This document shows, piece after piece, positions 17,738 to 26,786 of a DNA stretch of 64,000 nucleotides (within the stretch, counting starts at the first letter, position 1; the number at the start of each line of letters is the position of its first letter). The notes below the pieces were generated by a model that was given only the letters and a program-made list of their open reading frames with translations, had not been told where the DNA came from and did not search any database. A program made the translations under genes and the position numbers. Source of the DNA: Sphaerospermopsis kisseleviana NIES-73 (GTDB lineage Bacteria; Cyanobacteriota; Cyanobacteriia; Cyanobacteriales; Nostocaceae); NCBI RefSeq assembly GCF_002368075.1, contig NZ_AP018314.1:3982664-4046663 (forward strand), given 5' to 3'.

Positions 17738-18754
17738 ATGATGAACGAAAATACAAATAAAAAAATCTACCTGGCGAGTCCAAATGATACTGATATCGTT
17801 TCTCTAAACTTCTGGCTTAATGACTTGCTTGAGAAAAACAACCCTCAGACTAACTTTGTCAAGGATCCTGACATAGCCGATGTTATTATTCTTTTTGAAA
17901 ATTTCTCATTTAAACATCTTGATTATATTAAAAGGCTTGAAAAAGATGATTTCATAAAGCGATATGCGGGTAAAATATATACCATAAACTATGATGATAC
18001 AACTTTCGGTTTTTTGCCTGGATGCTATACAGGTTTGACTCGAAATAATTTTATGAAAAATTTTCATATAGCATCTTGCTATCCTAAAGAATATAATCAG
18101 GAGTTAGTGGAGTTTAGAAAGGAATATCAATTTGAATTTAGCCCTAATCTTCTTTTTTCATTTAGGGGATCTGCGAAATCCCATCCTATACGTGAAAGAA
18201 TTTTCAGAAAAATTCCTCCAAATAAAGACTGGATTCTAACCAGAATAAATACAGCCTTTTATGCTCACACAGAGTTGGAAAAAAATGTTTTCTTACAAGA
18301 AATCTTAAATAGCCATTTTGTTCTTTGTCCTCGAGGATCATCCCCGTCAACCTATCGTATGTATGAAGCCATGTCCCTTGGTAGATGTCCAGTGATTATA
18401 TCCGATGACTGGATACCACAAGTCGGAATTGATTGGTCATCATGCTCAATTCGTATTCCTGAATCAGAAATTCAGCGTATACCTGAAATTCTCAAATCGC
18501 AACTTGCCAATGCAAAACAGTTAGGAATAAAAAGTTTACTTACTTGGAATAGCTTTTTCTCTGAGCAAAAAAAGTTTTCGATATTCCTTCAACAAATCCT
18601 AACTCTAGCAGATGTTCAACCTATCAAAAACTTCGATTCGTTACAGCAAGTTTGGCATTCGACTTCTTTCAGAAGAAACAACAAACTAAATTTAAATCAG
18701 CGGATCGCCCAAAAAATCCTTTCATTAACCAACAAAATAACTGAGTTAAAGTAA
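17738..18754 (+). CDS. Exostosin-like (GT47) glycosyltransferase
   Basis: A 338-residue protein with exostosin-family features. These are NLLFSFRGSAKSHPIRERIF (about residues 142-161), then LNSHFVLCPRGSSPSTYRMY and EAMSLGRCPVIISDDWIPQ (about 188-225), the CPRG-x-EA-x-G-(C)-x-PVI-x-x-D pattern of GT47. In eukaryotes the family makes heparan chains; bacterial members add hexoses or uronic acids to surface glycans. Two adjacent ATG codons (17738, 17741) can serve as start. It is AT-rich relative to the GT4 genes, and a solo MITE end lies just upstream. Confidence 0.75.
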   Translation: MMNENTNKKIYLASPNDTDIVSLNFWLNDLLEKNNPQTNFVKDPDIADVIILFENFSFKHLDYIKRLEKDDFIKRYAGKIYTINYDDTTFGFLPGCYTGLTRNNFMKNFHIASCYPKEYNQELVEFRKEYQFEFSPNLLFSFRGSAKSHPIRERIFRKIPPNKDWILTRINTAFYAHTELEKNVFLQEILNSHFVLCPRGSSPSTYRMYEAMSLGRCPVIISDDWIPQVGIDWSSCSIRIPESEIQRIPEILKSQLANAKQLGIKSLLTWNSFFSEQKKFSIFLQQILTLADVQPIKNFDSLQQVWHSTSFRRNNKLNLNQRIAQKILSLTNKITELK

Positions 18755-18776
18755 CTAAAATTTTAAAATTTCCCAG

Positions 18777-19742
18777 ATGATATATTTTACTGAGATAGGA
18801 AAACTAGGACGGTTAGGAAACCAAATGTTTCAATATGCGGCATTGGTAGCAGTTGCCGAAAATTTTAACTATGAGTTTCAAATAGATTTCACCGCTACTG
18901 AACTTTCTAGAGCTTTTATTTTATCTGCAATTGATCAAAAACTGGTTCCAAGTCAAGTCTTTTCTTTTAAAGAAAAACCACATACCTTTGATAAAAATCT
19001 CTTTCTTATAAAAGACAATACAGACATTGAAGGATTTTTTCAATCTTTTAAGTATTTTGAAAACTGTCAAGAAAGAATTCGCAGCGAATTTAAATTTCAG
19101 CAAGGTATAGAGTTAATTGCAAAGTCAAAAATTCAAGCAATTAAAGAAGGAAAACAACTGGTAGCAGTTCATGTTCGTAGAGGGGATTATGTTACTAGAG
19201 ATAACAACATATTTACTCAAGATGCTATTAAGCTTTGTCAGCTTAACTATTACTTAAAAGCAATGTCTTTATTTGAAAATGAGAACATAAAATTTGTTAT
19301 TTTTTCTGATGATATATCATGGTGTAAGCAAAATATAAGAACAAACTGTGTGAAATCAAGCTCGTTAGTATATGTTGAAGGTAATAATCAATATGTTGAT
19401 TTGTGCATGATGACTCTATGCGATCACAATATTATTTCAACTAGTACTTTCGGGTGGTGGGGGGCATGGTTAAATAGCAATTCTAAAAAGAAAATCATTG
19501 CTCCCAGAAGGTGGTTTGGGCTAATGTGGGGTAACAACACTAAGGATTTATATTACGATAATTGGATTGTTATTGGCTCAACGACTGATCACATAAAATA
19601 CTGGATTATAGAAGCCCTATCATTTTTAAGAATCCGTAATCTAGTTTATCAAATATTAATTCGTATTAAATTTATTTTATTTCATCCTCAATTTGCTATT
19701 AATTCGCTTAAAAAACGGGTAAAAAATTTACTCTTTAGATAA
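18777..19742 (+). CDS. GT11 alpha-1,2-fucosyltransferase-like protein
   Basis: A 321-residue GT11. The start GRLGNQMFQYAALVAVAENF, the donor-binding VAVHVRRGDYVTRDN (HxRRGDY, about residue 124) and STFGWWGAWLN (about 221) are the family's three conserved blocks. Bacterial GT11 enzymes transfer fucose or a similar GDP-6-deoxy sugar in alpha-1,2 linkage. The C-terminal 60 residues are basic and AT-rich (RVKNLLFR at the end) and could bind membrane. No GDP-fucose synthesis genes are seen in the window, so donor supply must come from elsewhere. Confidence 0.85.
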   Translation: MIYFTEIGKLGRLGNQMFQYAALVAVAENFNYEFQIDFTATELSRAFILSAIDQKLVPSQVFSFKEKPHTFDKNLFLIKDNTDIEGFFQSFKYFENCQERIRSEFKFQQGIELIAKSKIQAIKEGKQLVAVHVRRGDYVTRDNNIFTQDAIKLCQLNYYLKAMSLFENENIKFVIFSDDISWCKQNIRTNCVKSSSLVYVEGNNQYVDLCMMTLCDHNIISTSTFGWWGAWLNSNSKKKIIAPRRWFGLMWGNNTKDLYYDNWIVIGSTTDHIKYWIIEALSFLRIRNLVYQILIRIKFILFHPQFAINSLKKRVKNLLFR

Positions 19743-19933
19743 GAAAAAACATCGATCACGTTGGTGCTGCCCAGTATACACAAAACGTTATTCTCAAAGA
19801 TGAACGATATTGATCATTGTGACTCATTAACAGTCGTCCAGCGAGTTTCCTAGGTCAAAACGGTAATCGTTGAAAATCCCAACTATCAACCACATAATAA
19901 TATTTAGCTAACCTTTTGACAGGGAAAAAACTA

Positions 19934-20060
19934 ATGAAACTTTCAGTGATCATCCCCATCTATGAGCAGAAAAAGTGTTTTTTGATACTATTTAGTCCTT
20001 GCAGAGACTAATGACACCAGAATTTGAACTTTTGGTGATTGACCAGACCTTAAATCATTC
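19934..20060 (+). pseudogene. 5' fragment of a GT2 gene duplicated from 33296
   Basis: From about 19908 the sequence repeats the leader and first 125 bp of the GT2 gene at 33296. That includes AACCTTTTGACAGGGAAAAA, the ATG, and the codons for MKLSVIIP and later MTPEFELLVIDQTLNH. The copy has substitutions and a frame break after MKLSVIIPIYEQKK. It is cut after LNH by the MITE at 20061. It cannot encode a working enzyme. Confidence 0.85.
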
Positions 20061-20152
20061 AGGACTTACGCAAAAGGAAACGAAAGTAGGGGTAATTCAT
20101 GAATTACCCCTACGCAAGAATAAGGTTTTCAGTCACATCTTGCGTAAGTCCT
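20061..20152. mobile_element. 92-bp MITE with AGGACTTACGC ends (inverse copy of 17541)
   Basis: The element has perfect termini AGGACTTACGCAA / TTGCGTAAGTCCT. It is the same length as the element at 17541 and nearly the same sequence in reverse complement. Flanks are ATCATTC and ATCATTG, a 7-bp target duplication with one change. It interrupts the duplicated GT2 fragment. Confidence 0.85.
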
Positions 20153-20183
20153 ATCATTGTTTATGGGAGGCAATTTTTGTGGT

Positions 20184-20520
20184 TATATACAACCTGGATA
20201 CACCCAAACCCAGCGCGATCGCCCTGAATAATGGAATTGTCCGATTAATTTGACACAGCAATTTACCTATTTTATCAAAAAAATTATCAATAAAATCAGT
20301 AATTTCCTGATAAAAAACCCGCTCTTTTTCCCTACTACTACTCGCAGTTACCAATAACCTTAAAGTTTCCACCAATGAACTGATAGTAGCATCACAAACC
20401 AAATCAAACAACTGATTTAAATCATCCCTTCACGACAATGTAAAAAACCTACCCTTGTAAGGAAGGGGGTGGGGTCAAACAATATTCGATGCACTAATCA
20501 TGACTTGACAAACATCCTCT
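20184..20520. other. Mosaic remnant region with blocks shared with 33.1-34.2 kb
   Basis: 20184-20244 repeats 33165-33223 (starting TATACAACC, ending GAATTGTCCGA) with few changes. 20471-20520 is the reverse complement of 34172-34221 with about two mismatches. Between them the minus strand reads a short protein-like stretch (LVCDATISSLVETLRLLV, VFYQEITDFIDNFFDKIG) that looks like the tail of a small conserved protein of unknown type with no start region left. No intact gene is seen in the gap 19743-20613. The remaining part upstream of 20614 is AT-rich and presumably carries the promoter of the next gene. Confidence 0.55.
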
Positions 20521-20613
20521 AAAACTTTGCTGACTATAATAATTTCTTATACAACTGCATTAATTATACATTATTAACATAGAATTATATAGTACACAGG
20601 TAAATAAGCATCT

Positions 20614-22734
20614 ATGTCACAATCTGAACCTAAACTTGAACATTTTGCCGTCAAAAGTCAAATAGTGAGCGAATTAGCTTTCCTATTTACTATTTATATT
20701 CTTGTAACCGCACTATTATTTTTACACTTCCGCACCTGGGACTCTACCATCACTCGCCAGGTGTGGGGTGTCTTTGTTTATCCTAGTGTACTATTTGGCG
20801 GCGTTGCTTTAGCTTGGCGATATGTTTCCCATGTGATCTGGATATTACCCATAGGTTCCCTGGTGTTTATGGGATTACCATTTGCAGTAGCCTTACTAGG
20901 GGGATGGAGTTTAATTCCTCTAGGTATATTCGGTATTAGCGCCACTATCTTTGTTTACATATTATATTTATCCCCACAAGACCGACCGGTGATGAAAACC
21001 CTGCAACTGTCAGGGGCGGGAATGATTCTGGCTGTATTTTATTTTTTTGTGGTCAATGGTACTCTTAATTATGTATTCGCAGACATCAATACTTATACGA
21101 ATGGCATTAACCAAGATACCCTTTTTCATTCTGCAATTGTGCAGATGTTGGCTAAATTTAATACGCCATCAACGGGATTAGATGGTGTACAACCTTTAAG
21201 CTATCATGTTGGTGTACATCGTTGGGTGGCGGCAAATCTTACTATCTTAGGAGGATCAGCACCTGTATTATTAGGTATTTGTCAATTAGTTGCTTTTCTC
21301 CCGGCGGTTTTCTTTGCTACAGTTTTAGTCTTCATGTGTTTGCTATCGACTCCACTTTCCACACTAGTGGCTTGTGGGTTTACTTTTTTAGGTTTATGGT
21401 TGTTGGCAATTCGCATCCTGGATTTCTCTTTGTCCAGTGAATCCTATAATTTTTCCCTTCCTGTATTTATAGCCATGATACCAGTAGGGCAAAGATGGTT
21501 GTACAAAGCGAGGGAAAGTAATCGCTGGTTGACCCCTTTACCCCTAACACTGTCCGTGGTAGCAGTCCTAGCTTGTGGCGCTGCAAAGATTTCTTCCGGG
21601 GTGATACTGGCTTTGTTTCTCATCCTCTGTGGGTTTATCCCGAAAATGTGGCCTCTAAATCAACAGAAGTGGCGATATCTAGGACTGTTACTAGCTTTAG
21701 GTATCGCTTTTTTTGTGGGATGTTTAGCCTTAGCCTTTAACTTTAGTGCTGGAAATCTGACTAACATCTTTTATCCTTTTCACTTTGCACGCGCTTACAG
21801 AAGTCAGTTTATTTGGCAAAATATCGTATTTTTAGGGTTAATCATCCCATTCTACTGGTTGCAGAGGAATCAAGAAAAATTCCTGGTGCGATCGCAAGTG
21901 ATCATCCTCACACTGCTATTTTTAGCATCTCAACTACCAGGAGCTTTACTGGAAATCGGCGGACCCTCAGCACATTATTTTGTGCAACCAGTGCTGTTAG
22001 TCACCTTATTGTTTACCTTGGCTGCTGTAGCTGACTATTGGTCAGTCAACCGCAAAACTGGTTTTCTATTCATTGTAGATCCCGTAGACCATGAACCTAA
22101 ACCTTTGTCACCTGTTATTAGTTGGGGAGTGATAGGGTTAGTTTTAATTTTTTCATTGTCCATGGGAACGGGAGGAAGTAGCCACAAGGATAAGGTGTTA
22201 GGGTTTGCTCATCGGTTAGTAATGACTCTAGATTCTTTTTCGTCTCAGTCAGATTCATTGACTGATTTGAGAGGTTTAAGTAAAATCCAGCATCAGTCAC
22301 GGTTGTTACTCTTTCCTCCCAGTGTGAACTGGGAAATACTCAACACCAAAACCGAGTTGGGTTACATCCAAGGGGAACTTGCTAAATTAACTGAATCCAA
22401 AAAATTAGAACCAGGTGATAACTTAGCCATTCATATTTCAGATGACTTTTCAGACTTTTGGCAACCACAGGGTAGAAGAAATTGTTGGGATAAATCTTTT
22501 GTCATTCCTGCAATGACTGGATTACCCTTGGTGAATGGAGTCCGAGGTGAGAATAGTGACTGTGATTTAACTAAAGATTTTGGTATGGCTGAATATAGTA
22601 AAGAGTCTTGGAATCGTCCACTTTCTCAGGAAGATATCTGTACTAAGTCCACTAAATTAGGTTTTGACAAAGTGTTGAATGTTTCTCAGTCACAAATTCA
22701 ATTATACTCTTGTAATGGGTTCGACCAGAAGTAA
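20614..22734 (+). CDS. Large polytopic membrane protein (glycosyltransferase-like, GT39/GT83-type fold suspected)
   Basis: A 706-residue protein with about a dozen or more hydrophobic segments between residues 17 and 530, for example FLFTIYILVTALLFLHF, LPIGSLVFMGLPFAVALLGG and VLLVTLLFTLAAVADYW. A soluble tail of about 170 residues ends in SQSQIQLYSCNGFDQK. A luminal loop with DQDTLFHSAIVQ-like acidic and His residues (INQDTLFHSAIVQML, about 168-182) recalls the acidic catalytic loop of GT-C enzymes, but family membership is not certain. Its place between GT genes suggests a polyprenyl-phosphate-sugar-dependent transferase or a glycan export/polymerisation protein. A GT2 of DPM1 type, which would make such a donor, lies directly downstream. 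Confidence 0.55.
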   Translation: MSQSEPKLEHFAVKSQIVSELAFLFTIYILVTALLFLHFRTWDSTITRQVWGVFVYPSVLFGGVALAWRYVSHVIWILPIGSLVFMGLPFAVALLGGWSLIPLGIFGISATIFVYILYLSPQDRPVMKTLQLSGAGMILAVFYFFVVNGTLNYVFADINTYTNGINQDTLFHSAIVQMLAKFNTPSTGLDGVQPLSYHVGVHRWVAANLTILGGSAPVLLGICQLVAFLPAVFFATVLVFMCLLSTPLSTLVACGFTFLGLWLLAIRILDFSLSSESYNFSLPVFIAMIPVGQRWLYKARESNRWLTPLPLTLSVVAVLACGAAKISSGVILALFLILCGFIPKMWPLNQQKWRYLGLLLALGIAFFVGCLALAFNFSAGNLTNIFYPFHFARAYRSQFIWQNIVFLGLIIPFYWLQRNQEKFLVRSQVIILTLLFLASQLPGALLEIGGPSAHYFVQPVLLVTLLFTLAAVADYWSVNRKTGFLFIVDPVDHEPKPLSPVISWGVIGLVLIFSLSMGTGGSSHKDKVLGFAHRLVMTLDSFSSQSDSLTDLRGLSKIQHQSRLLLFPPSVNWEILNTKTELGYIQGELAKLTESKKLEPGDNLAIHISDDFSDFWQPQGRRNCWDKSFVIPAMTGLPLVNGVRGENSDCDLTKDFGMAEYSKESWNRPLSQEDICTKSTKLGFDKVLNVSQSQIQLYSCNGFDQK

Positions 22735-22788
22735 ATTATCTGTGGGATAGCTCCAGTCTAGAATTGCATTTACTCCAACCATCATCAA

Positions 22789-23733
22789 ATGTCTCATATA
22801 TCTGTTGTCATCCCTGTATATAAAGCAGAAAAAAGCCTTGATGTTCTCTATGAAAGGCTCAAAGTTTCCTTGTCTGAGATTACACAGGATTTTGAAATCA
22901 TTTTAGTTGAGGATTGTGGGGGCGATCGCTCTTGGGATATTATTGTGGAGTTAAGTAAGATCGACCCACGGGTAAAAGGAATTCAATTCAGTCGCAATTT
23001 TGGCCAACATTATGGCATCACAGCAGGGTTAGATCATTGTGACGCTGACTGGGTAGTTGTTATGGATTGTGATTTGCAAGACAGACCAGAAGAAATTCCC
23101 CGACTGTACAAAAAAGCCCAAGAAGGTTATGATGTTGTCTTAGCTCGCAGAGGTAAACGTAAAGATCCCCCCCTGAAGCGACTTACTTCATGGTTGTTTT
23201 ATCAAATCTTTAACTACTTGACCGATTTACAATATGATGGACAAGTAGGTAACTTCCGCATTATTTCTCGTCAAGTTGTCGAGAACTTTTGTTTAATGCG
23301 GGAACAACTGAGATTTTTTGGTGGTTTGGTTGATTGGATGGGATTTCCCACCGCTAGTATTAACATTACCCATGACCAGCGTTTTGAGGGCAAAAGCACT
23401 TATACTTTCGCTAAACTCTGGAAACTAGCTAGTGAAACAATTATCGCCTATTCAGACAAGCCTCTACGCCTGTGTATTAAGTTAGGTTTTCTGATTTCTA
23501 CTTTGTCATTTATCTATGGTATTTATATTGCCCTTAGGTTTGTGTTTTATGGTTCGCCTGTAACTGGTTGGAGTAGCCTGATTGTGTCTTTGTATTTTCT
23601 AGGTGGGATTATTATTTCTATTCTGGGAATACTAGGTATTTATTTAGGGAAAACTTTTGATCAGACAAAAAAAAGACCTTTGTATTTAGTCAGGAATAAA
23701 ACTGATAGTAATGTAACTTTATGTAAACTATGA
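22789..23733 (+). CDS. DPM1/GtrB-like polyprenyl-phosphate glycosyltransferase (GT2)
   Basis: A 314-residue GT2 with HISVVIPVYKAEKSLDVLYE, VEDCGGDRSWDII, NFGQHYGITAGLDHCDADWV and the metal site VMDCDLQDRPEEIP (about residues 91-104). It also has RRGKRKDPPLKRLTS and FRIISRQVV. Two C-terminal transmembrane helices (LGFLISTLSFIYGIYIALRF and FLGGIIISILGILGIYLG) anchor it in the membrane, as in GtrB/ArnC. It charges polyprenyl phosphate with a sugar for use by a GT-C enzyme, and the large membrane protein just upstream is a natural partner. A run of seven C at 23167-23173 is in frame. Confidence 0.85.
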   Translation: MSHISVVIPVYKAEKSLDVLYERLKVSLSEITQDFEIILVEDCGGDRSWDIIVELSKIDPRVKGIQFSRNFGQHYGITAGLDHCDADWVVVMDCDLQDRPEEIPRLYKKAQEGYDVVLARRGKRKDPPLKRLTSWLFYQIFNYLTDLQYDGQVGNFRIISRQVVENFCLMREQLRFFGGLVDWMGFPTASINITHDQRFEGKSTYTFAKLWKLASETIIAYSDKPLRLCIKLGFLISTLSFIYGIYIALRFVFYGSPVTGWSSLIVSLYFLGGIIISILGILGIYLGKTFDQTKKRPLYLVRNKTDSNVTLCKL

Positions 23734-23829
23734 TATTTACTAATTCAAGATTAACTTTCTGTTTTCGATTTGTCAGTTATTTTGCATCGTCTATTCTTTA
23801 AATAGTAATAAATTATAAGGAAAATAAAA

Positions 23830-24402
23830 ATGCCATATCTGACTGAAGAACAGCTTTTAAAAATACCTTTTAAGTTTGTGGGTAAAAATGTAAAGATAAG
23901 TGATAAAGCATCGATTTATAATCCTGAATTGATAGAAATTCATGATAATTCTAGAATTGATGATTTTTGTGTCATCTCTGGAAAAGTTTTTATTGGTAAA
24001 CACGTTCACATAACAGTTTTTTGTAATGTTGCTGGTGGAACAGAAGGAATCATTTTTAATGATTTTTCAGCATTGGCATACGGATGTCATGTCTTTACTC
24101 AAAGTGATGACTATAGTGGCGAAACCTTAACAAACGCAACAGTTCCAATCCAGTATAAATCAGAAACTAAAAAAAAAATTAGCATAGGAAAACATTGTAT
24201 TGTCGGTACTAGTAGTTTAATATTTCCAGGTGTTGATTTAGCAGAAGGAACAGCAGTAGGAGCAGCTTCTGTAGTCAGAAAGTCAACTCAAGAATGGTCA
24301 ATATATGTAGGTAACCCGGCTAAAAAAATTAGCCCCAGATCTAAAAACTTACTAAAGCTAGAATTACAACTTTCAGAAGAAAATAAAATTAGGAACAATT
24401 AA
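23830..24402 (+). CDS. Left-handed beta-helix acyltransferase (WbbJ/maltose-acetyltransferase-like)
   Basis: A 190-residue hexapeptide-repeat protein with NPELIEIHDNSRIDDFCVIS, VFIGKHVHITVFCNVAGGTE, a catalytic-loop-like GCHVFTQSDDYSGETLTNAT and IGKHCIVGTSSLIFPGVDLA. It ends with VGNPAKKISPRSKN. The loop Y-S-G-E-T-L-T-N is shared with sugar N- or O-acyltransferases of LPS clusters. It starts a tight block with an acyl carrier protein (2 bp gap), an SDR and an AMP-ligase. It is therefore the likely transferase of an ACP- or CoA-bound acyl group to an (amino) sugar. Confidence 0.8.
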   Translation: MPYLTEEQLLKIPFKFVGKNVKISDKASIYNPELIEIHDNSRIDDFCVISGKVFIGKHVHITVFCNVAGGTEGIIFNDFSALAYGCHVFTQSDDYSGETLTNATVPIQYKSETKKKISIGKHCIVGTSSLIFPGVDLAEGTAVGAASVVRKSTQEWSIYVGNPAKKISPRSKNLLKLELQLSEENKIRNN

Positions 24403-24403
24403 A

Positions 24404-24694
24404 ATGCAGAAAGAAAAAATCTTAGATTTAGTGATTGAGCTAGTTAAAGAAATAGGTTTGGAGCAATCAAACGAAATACTAATTAATCCAAATCAATCAA
24501 CACGGCTGTTTGGAGAAAACCTAGATAGTCTGGAAATAGTTATGTTGATTGGTGAACTAGAGGAGCGGATTAGCGATGAATTTGGTATTCAGATTATTCT
24601 AGCTGATGATCGCGCGATGAGTCAGAGAACATCTCCATTTAGGAGTGTTAAAACATTAGTCGAGTACATCGATTTATTATTATCTGAGCAATAG
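24404..24694 (+). CDS. Acyl carrier protein
   Basis: A 96-residue acidic helical protein with the phosphopantetheine attachment context LFGENLDSLEIVMLIGELE; the modified serine would be Ser42 in D-S-L. It is slightly longer than housekeeping AcpP and has extra residues after helix III (LADDRAMSQRTSPF), as in specialised ACPs of secondary pathways. It lies 2 bp after the acyltransferase and 4 bp before the SDR. It would carry the acyl chain activated by the AMP-ligase at 25404. A phosphopantetheinyl transferase is not in the window. Confidence 0.8.
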   Translation: MQKEKILDLVIELVKEIGLEQSNEILINPNQSTRLFGENLDSLEIVMLIGELEERISDEFGIQIILADDRAMSQRTSPFRSVKTLVEYIDLLLSEQ

Positions 24695-24698
24695 GGTA

Positions 24699-25400
24699 AT
24701 GGAAAAATCCTTTATTATTACTGGGACGAGAAAGGGACTGGGGAAGGAGATTGCTGAATATTATCTTTCATTAGGTAATAGGGTTGCAGGTTGTAGTCGT
24801 GGTGCTTCCAGCATTCAACATCAAAAATATCTGCATTTTGAGTTAGATGTTTCGGAAGAAAAAGCTGTAGTATCAATGGTTAACCAGGTAAACAAAACCT
24901 TTGGTAAAATTGATATTTTGCTTAATAATGCTGGTATAGCAGCGATGAATCACTTGCTAACTACACCTCTACAAACTGCTCATACAATTTTTAACACTAA
25001 CTTTTTTGGCACTTTCTTATTTACCCGCGAAGCCGCAAAAGCGATGATGAAGCACAAGCAAGGGTGTATTGTTAACTACACTACAGTTGCCAGTCCATTA
25101 AATTTGGCTGGAGAGGCGGTTTATACAGCAAGTAAAGCTGCTATTGAGAGTTTAACTAGGGTAACAGCTAAAGAATTGGCTCCATTTAATATTCGGGTTA
25201 ACGCTGTTGGTCCAACTCCTATCCCTACAGACCTCATCCGTAATATTCCGCAAAACAAATTAGAAGAATTAACCAATCAACAAATTATCCGGCGTTTAGG
25301 AAATGTTGATGATGTAATCAACGTTATAGATTTTTTTATTTCAGAACGGAGTAAATTTATTACAGGTCAAACCATTTTTCTAGGTGGAGTTATAGGGTAA
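24699..25400 (+). CDS. SDR-family oxidoreductase (FabG-like)
   Basis: A 233-residue classical short-chain dehydrogenase. It has the cofactor motif ITGTRKGLGKEIAEYY (TGxxxGxG), NNAGIAAMN, the catalytic YTASK (Tyr near residue 142) and a C-terminal GQTIFLGGVIG. The usual catalytic serine 13 residues before the Tyr is a threonine here (NYTTVASP), a tolerated but uncommon change. Between an ACP and an AMP-ligase, the natural substrate is a 3-ketoacyl-ACP or similar, giving a 3-hydroxyacyl group. That substrate is inferred from context only. Confidence 0.8.
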   Translation: MEKSFIITGTRKGLGKEIAEYYLSLGNRVAGCSRGASSIQHQKYLHFELDVSEEKAVVSMVNQVNKTFGKIDILLNNAGIAAMNHLLTTPLQTAHTIFNTNFFGTFLFTREAAKAMMKHKQGCIVNYTTVASPLNLAGEAVYTASKAAIESLTRVTAKELAPFNIRVNAVGPTPIPTDLIRNIPQNKLEELTNQQIIRRLGNVDDVINVIDFFISERSKFITGQTIFLGGVIG

Positions 25401-25403
25401 CTT

Positions 25404-26753
25404 ATGTCCTGGTTAAAACATCACTTATTTTCTTTAGGCGATCGCCAACTATTGTCCGATGGAGTTAATCAATATAATTATACTGATTTACATCATCAAA
25501 TTAATATTTATATGTCTGATCTCGATACTCACTTGAAACCTGGCGAAGTAGTTGGGATGCTAGCAGACTATAATTTTCATGCTGTGGCGTTATTTTTAGC
25601 ACTCCTTGAGAAGAAAGTAATTATTGTACCTATTGTCAGTCAAAATCCAGTAGAAATTAACAAGCGGTTACACGTTGCTAGTTGTACTGTAACTGCTTAT
25701 ATAAATGATGGAATTTTAAAACTGACTCGAAATAACAACTCATCCAATCACCCACTAGTCTTAAACCTAATTACATCTGGTCGATCAGGCTTAATACTAT
25801 TTAGCAGCGGTAGTACTGGTGAACCTAAGGCTATGATCCACGACTTGGATACTTTAGTTGAGAGTTATCATGGGAAAAAATTAAAGCATTTGAATATACT
25901 AGTTTTTCTTATGTTTGACCATATTGGTGGTCTTAATACCCTATTGAATATTATATCCACTGGTGCATTTATGGTATTACCTGCGAATCGTAATCCTGAT
26001 TATATTGCATCTTTGATTCAGAAATATCATGTTCATGTTTTACCAACCTCGCCCACCTTCTTAAACATGATGCTTATGGATAAAGTGAATGAAAGATATG
26101 ATTTATCTAGTCTAAGAATTATCACTTATGGAACAGAAACAATGCCTAAAAGTCTTTTGCAAAAATTGAAAAGAGTTTTTACAAAAACAAAACTTGTGCA
26201 GACTTTTGGTACAAGCGAAACGGGAATTATTCAAACACAAAGTCGCTCATCAGAAAGTCTAGAAATCAAACTAGATGATCCTAATATCGAATATAAGGTA
26301 GTAGCAGGTGAATTGTGGCTAAGAAGTAAAACCCAAATTTTAGGTTATCTAAATGCTAGTATGGATAGCTTTACTGATGATGGTTGGTTCCAAACGGGAG
26401 ACTTGGTTGAAGAAAAAGAAAATGGCTATATTCAAATTATTGGTCGCAATAAAGAAGTAATTAATGTAGGAGGTCTCAAGGTTTTACCCATGGAGGTGGA
26501 ATCAGTTCTATTAGAAATGGATGAAGTATCAGACTGTATGGTTTACTCCGAGAAGAGTGCAATCACCGGTCAAATAGTAGTGGCGGATATTGTGATCAAT
26601 CGTCATGTTTCTCCAAAAGAAGCAAGAGCAATGATTAGAAAATTCTGCAAAGATAGACTTGAGGAATATAAGGTACCTATCAAAATTAATTTCACTGAAA
26701 AAACTAATTTTAATGAACGATTTAAAAAAATTAGACTTAACAAAGATAGCTAA
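25404..26753 (+). CDS. AMP-dependent acyl ligase (ANL superfamily)
   Basis: A 449-residue adenylate-forming enzyme. It has the P-loop-like A3 motif LFSSGSTGEPKAMIHD (about residues 132-147), A5 TFGTSETG (about 269), A7 GWFQTGDLVEE (about 326), and A8 IIGRNKEVINVGGLKVLPME (about 346-365). It ends with KKIRLNKDS, with a lysine near the A10 position. It is shorter than typical acyl-CoA synthetases (500-550) because the N-terminal lobe is reduced. It would activate a carboxylic acid and load it on the ACP encoded two genes upstream. It starts 3 bp after the SDR stop. Confidence 0.8.
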   Translation: MSWLKHHLFSLGDRQLLSDGVNQYNYTDLHHQINIYMSDLDTHLKPGEVVGMLADYNFHAVALFLALLEKKVIIVPIVSQNPVEINKRLHVASCTVTAYINDGILKLTRNNNSSNHPLVLNLITSGRSGLILFSSGSTGEPKAMIHDLDTLVESYHGKKLKHLNILVFLMFDHIGGLNTLLNIISTGAFMVLPANRNPDYIASLIQKYHVHVLPTSPTFLNMMLMDKVNERYDLSSLRIITYGTETMPKSLLQKLKRVFTKTKLVQTFGTSETGIIQTQSRSSESLEIKLDDPNIEYKVVAGELWLRSKTQILGYLNASMDSFTDDGWFQTGDLVEEKENGYIQIIGRNKEVINVGGLKVLPMEVESVLLEMDEVSDCMVYSEKSAITGQIVVADIVINRHVSPKEARAMIRKFCKDRLEEYKVPIKINFTEKTNFNERFKKIRLNKDS

Positions 26754-26786
26754 TTTTAAAACATCCTATAAACTTATTATTTTTAC

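Noticed and set aside
20154..20411. Minus-strand 85-codon ORF as an intact gene
   Set aside because: It overlaps repeat blocks shared with 33 kb and lacks a start region; only part looks protein-like. Kept as a remnant within the mosaic region.
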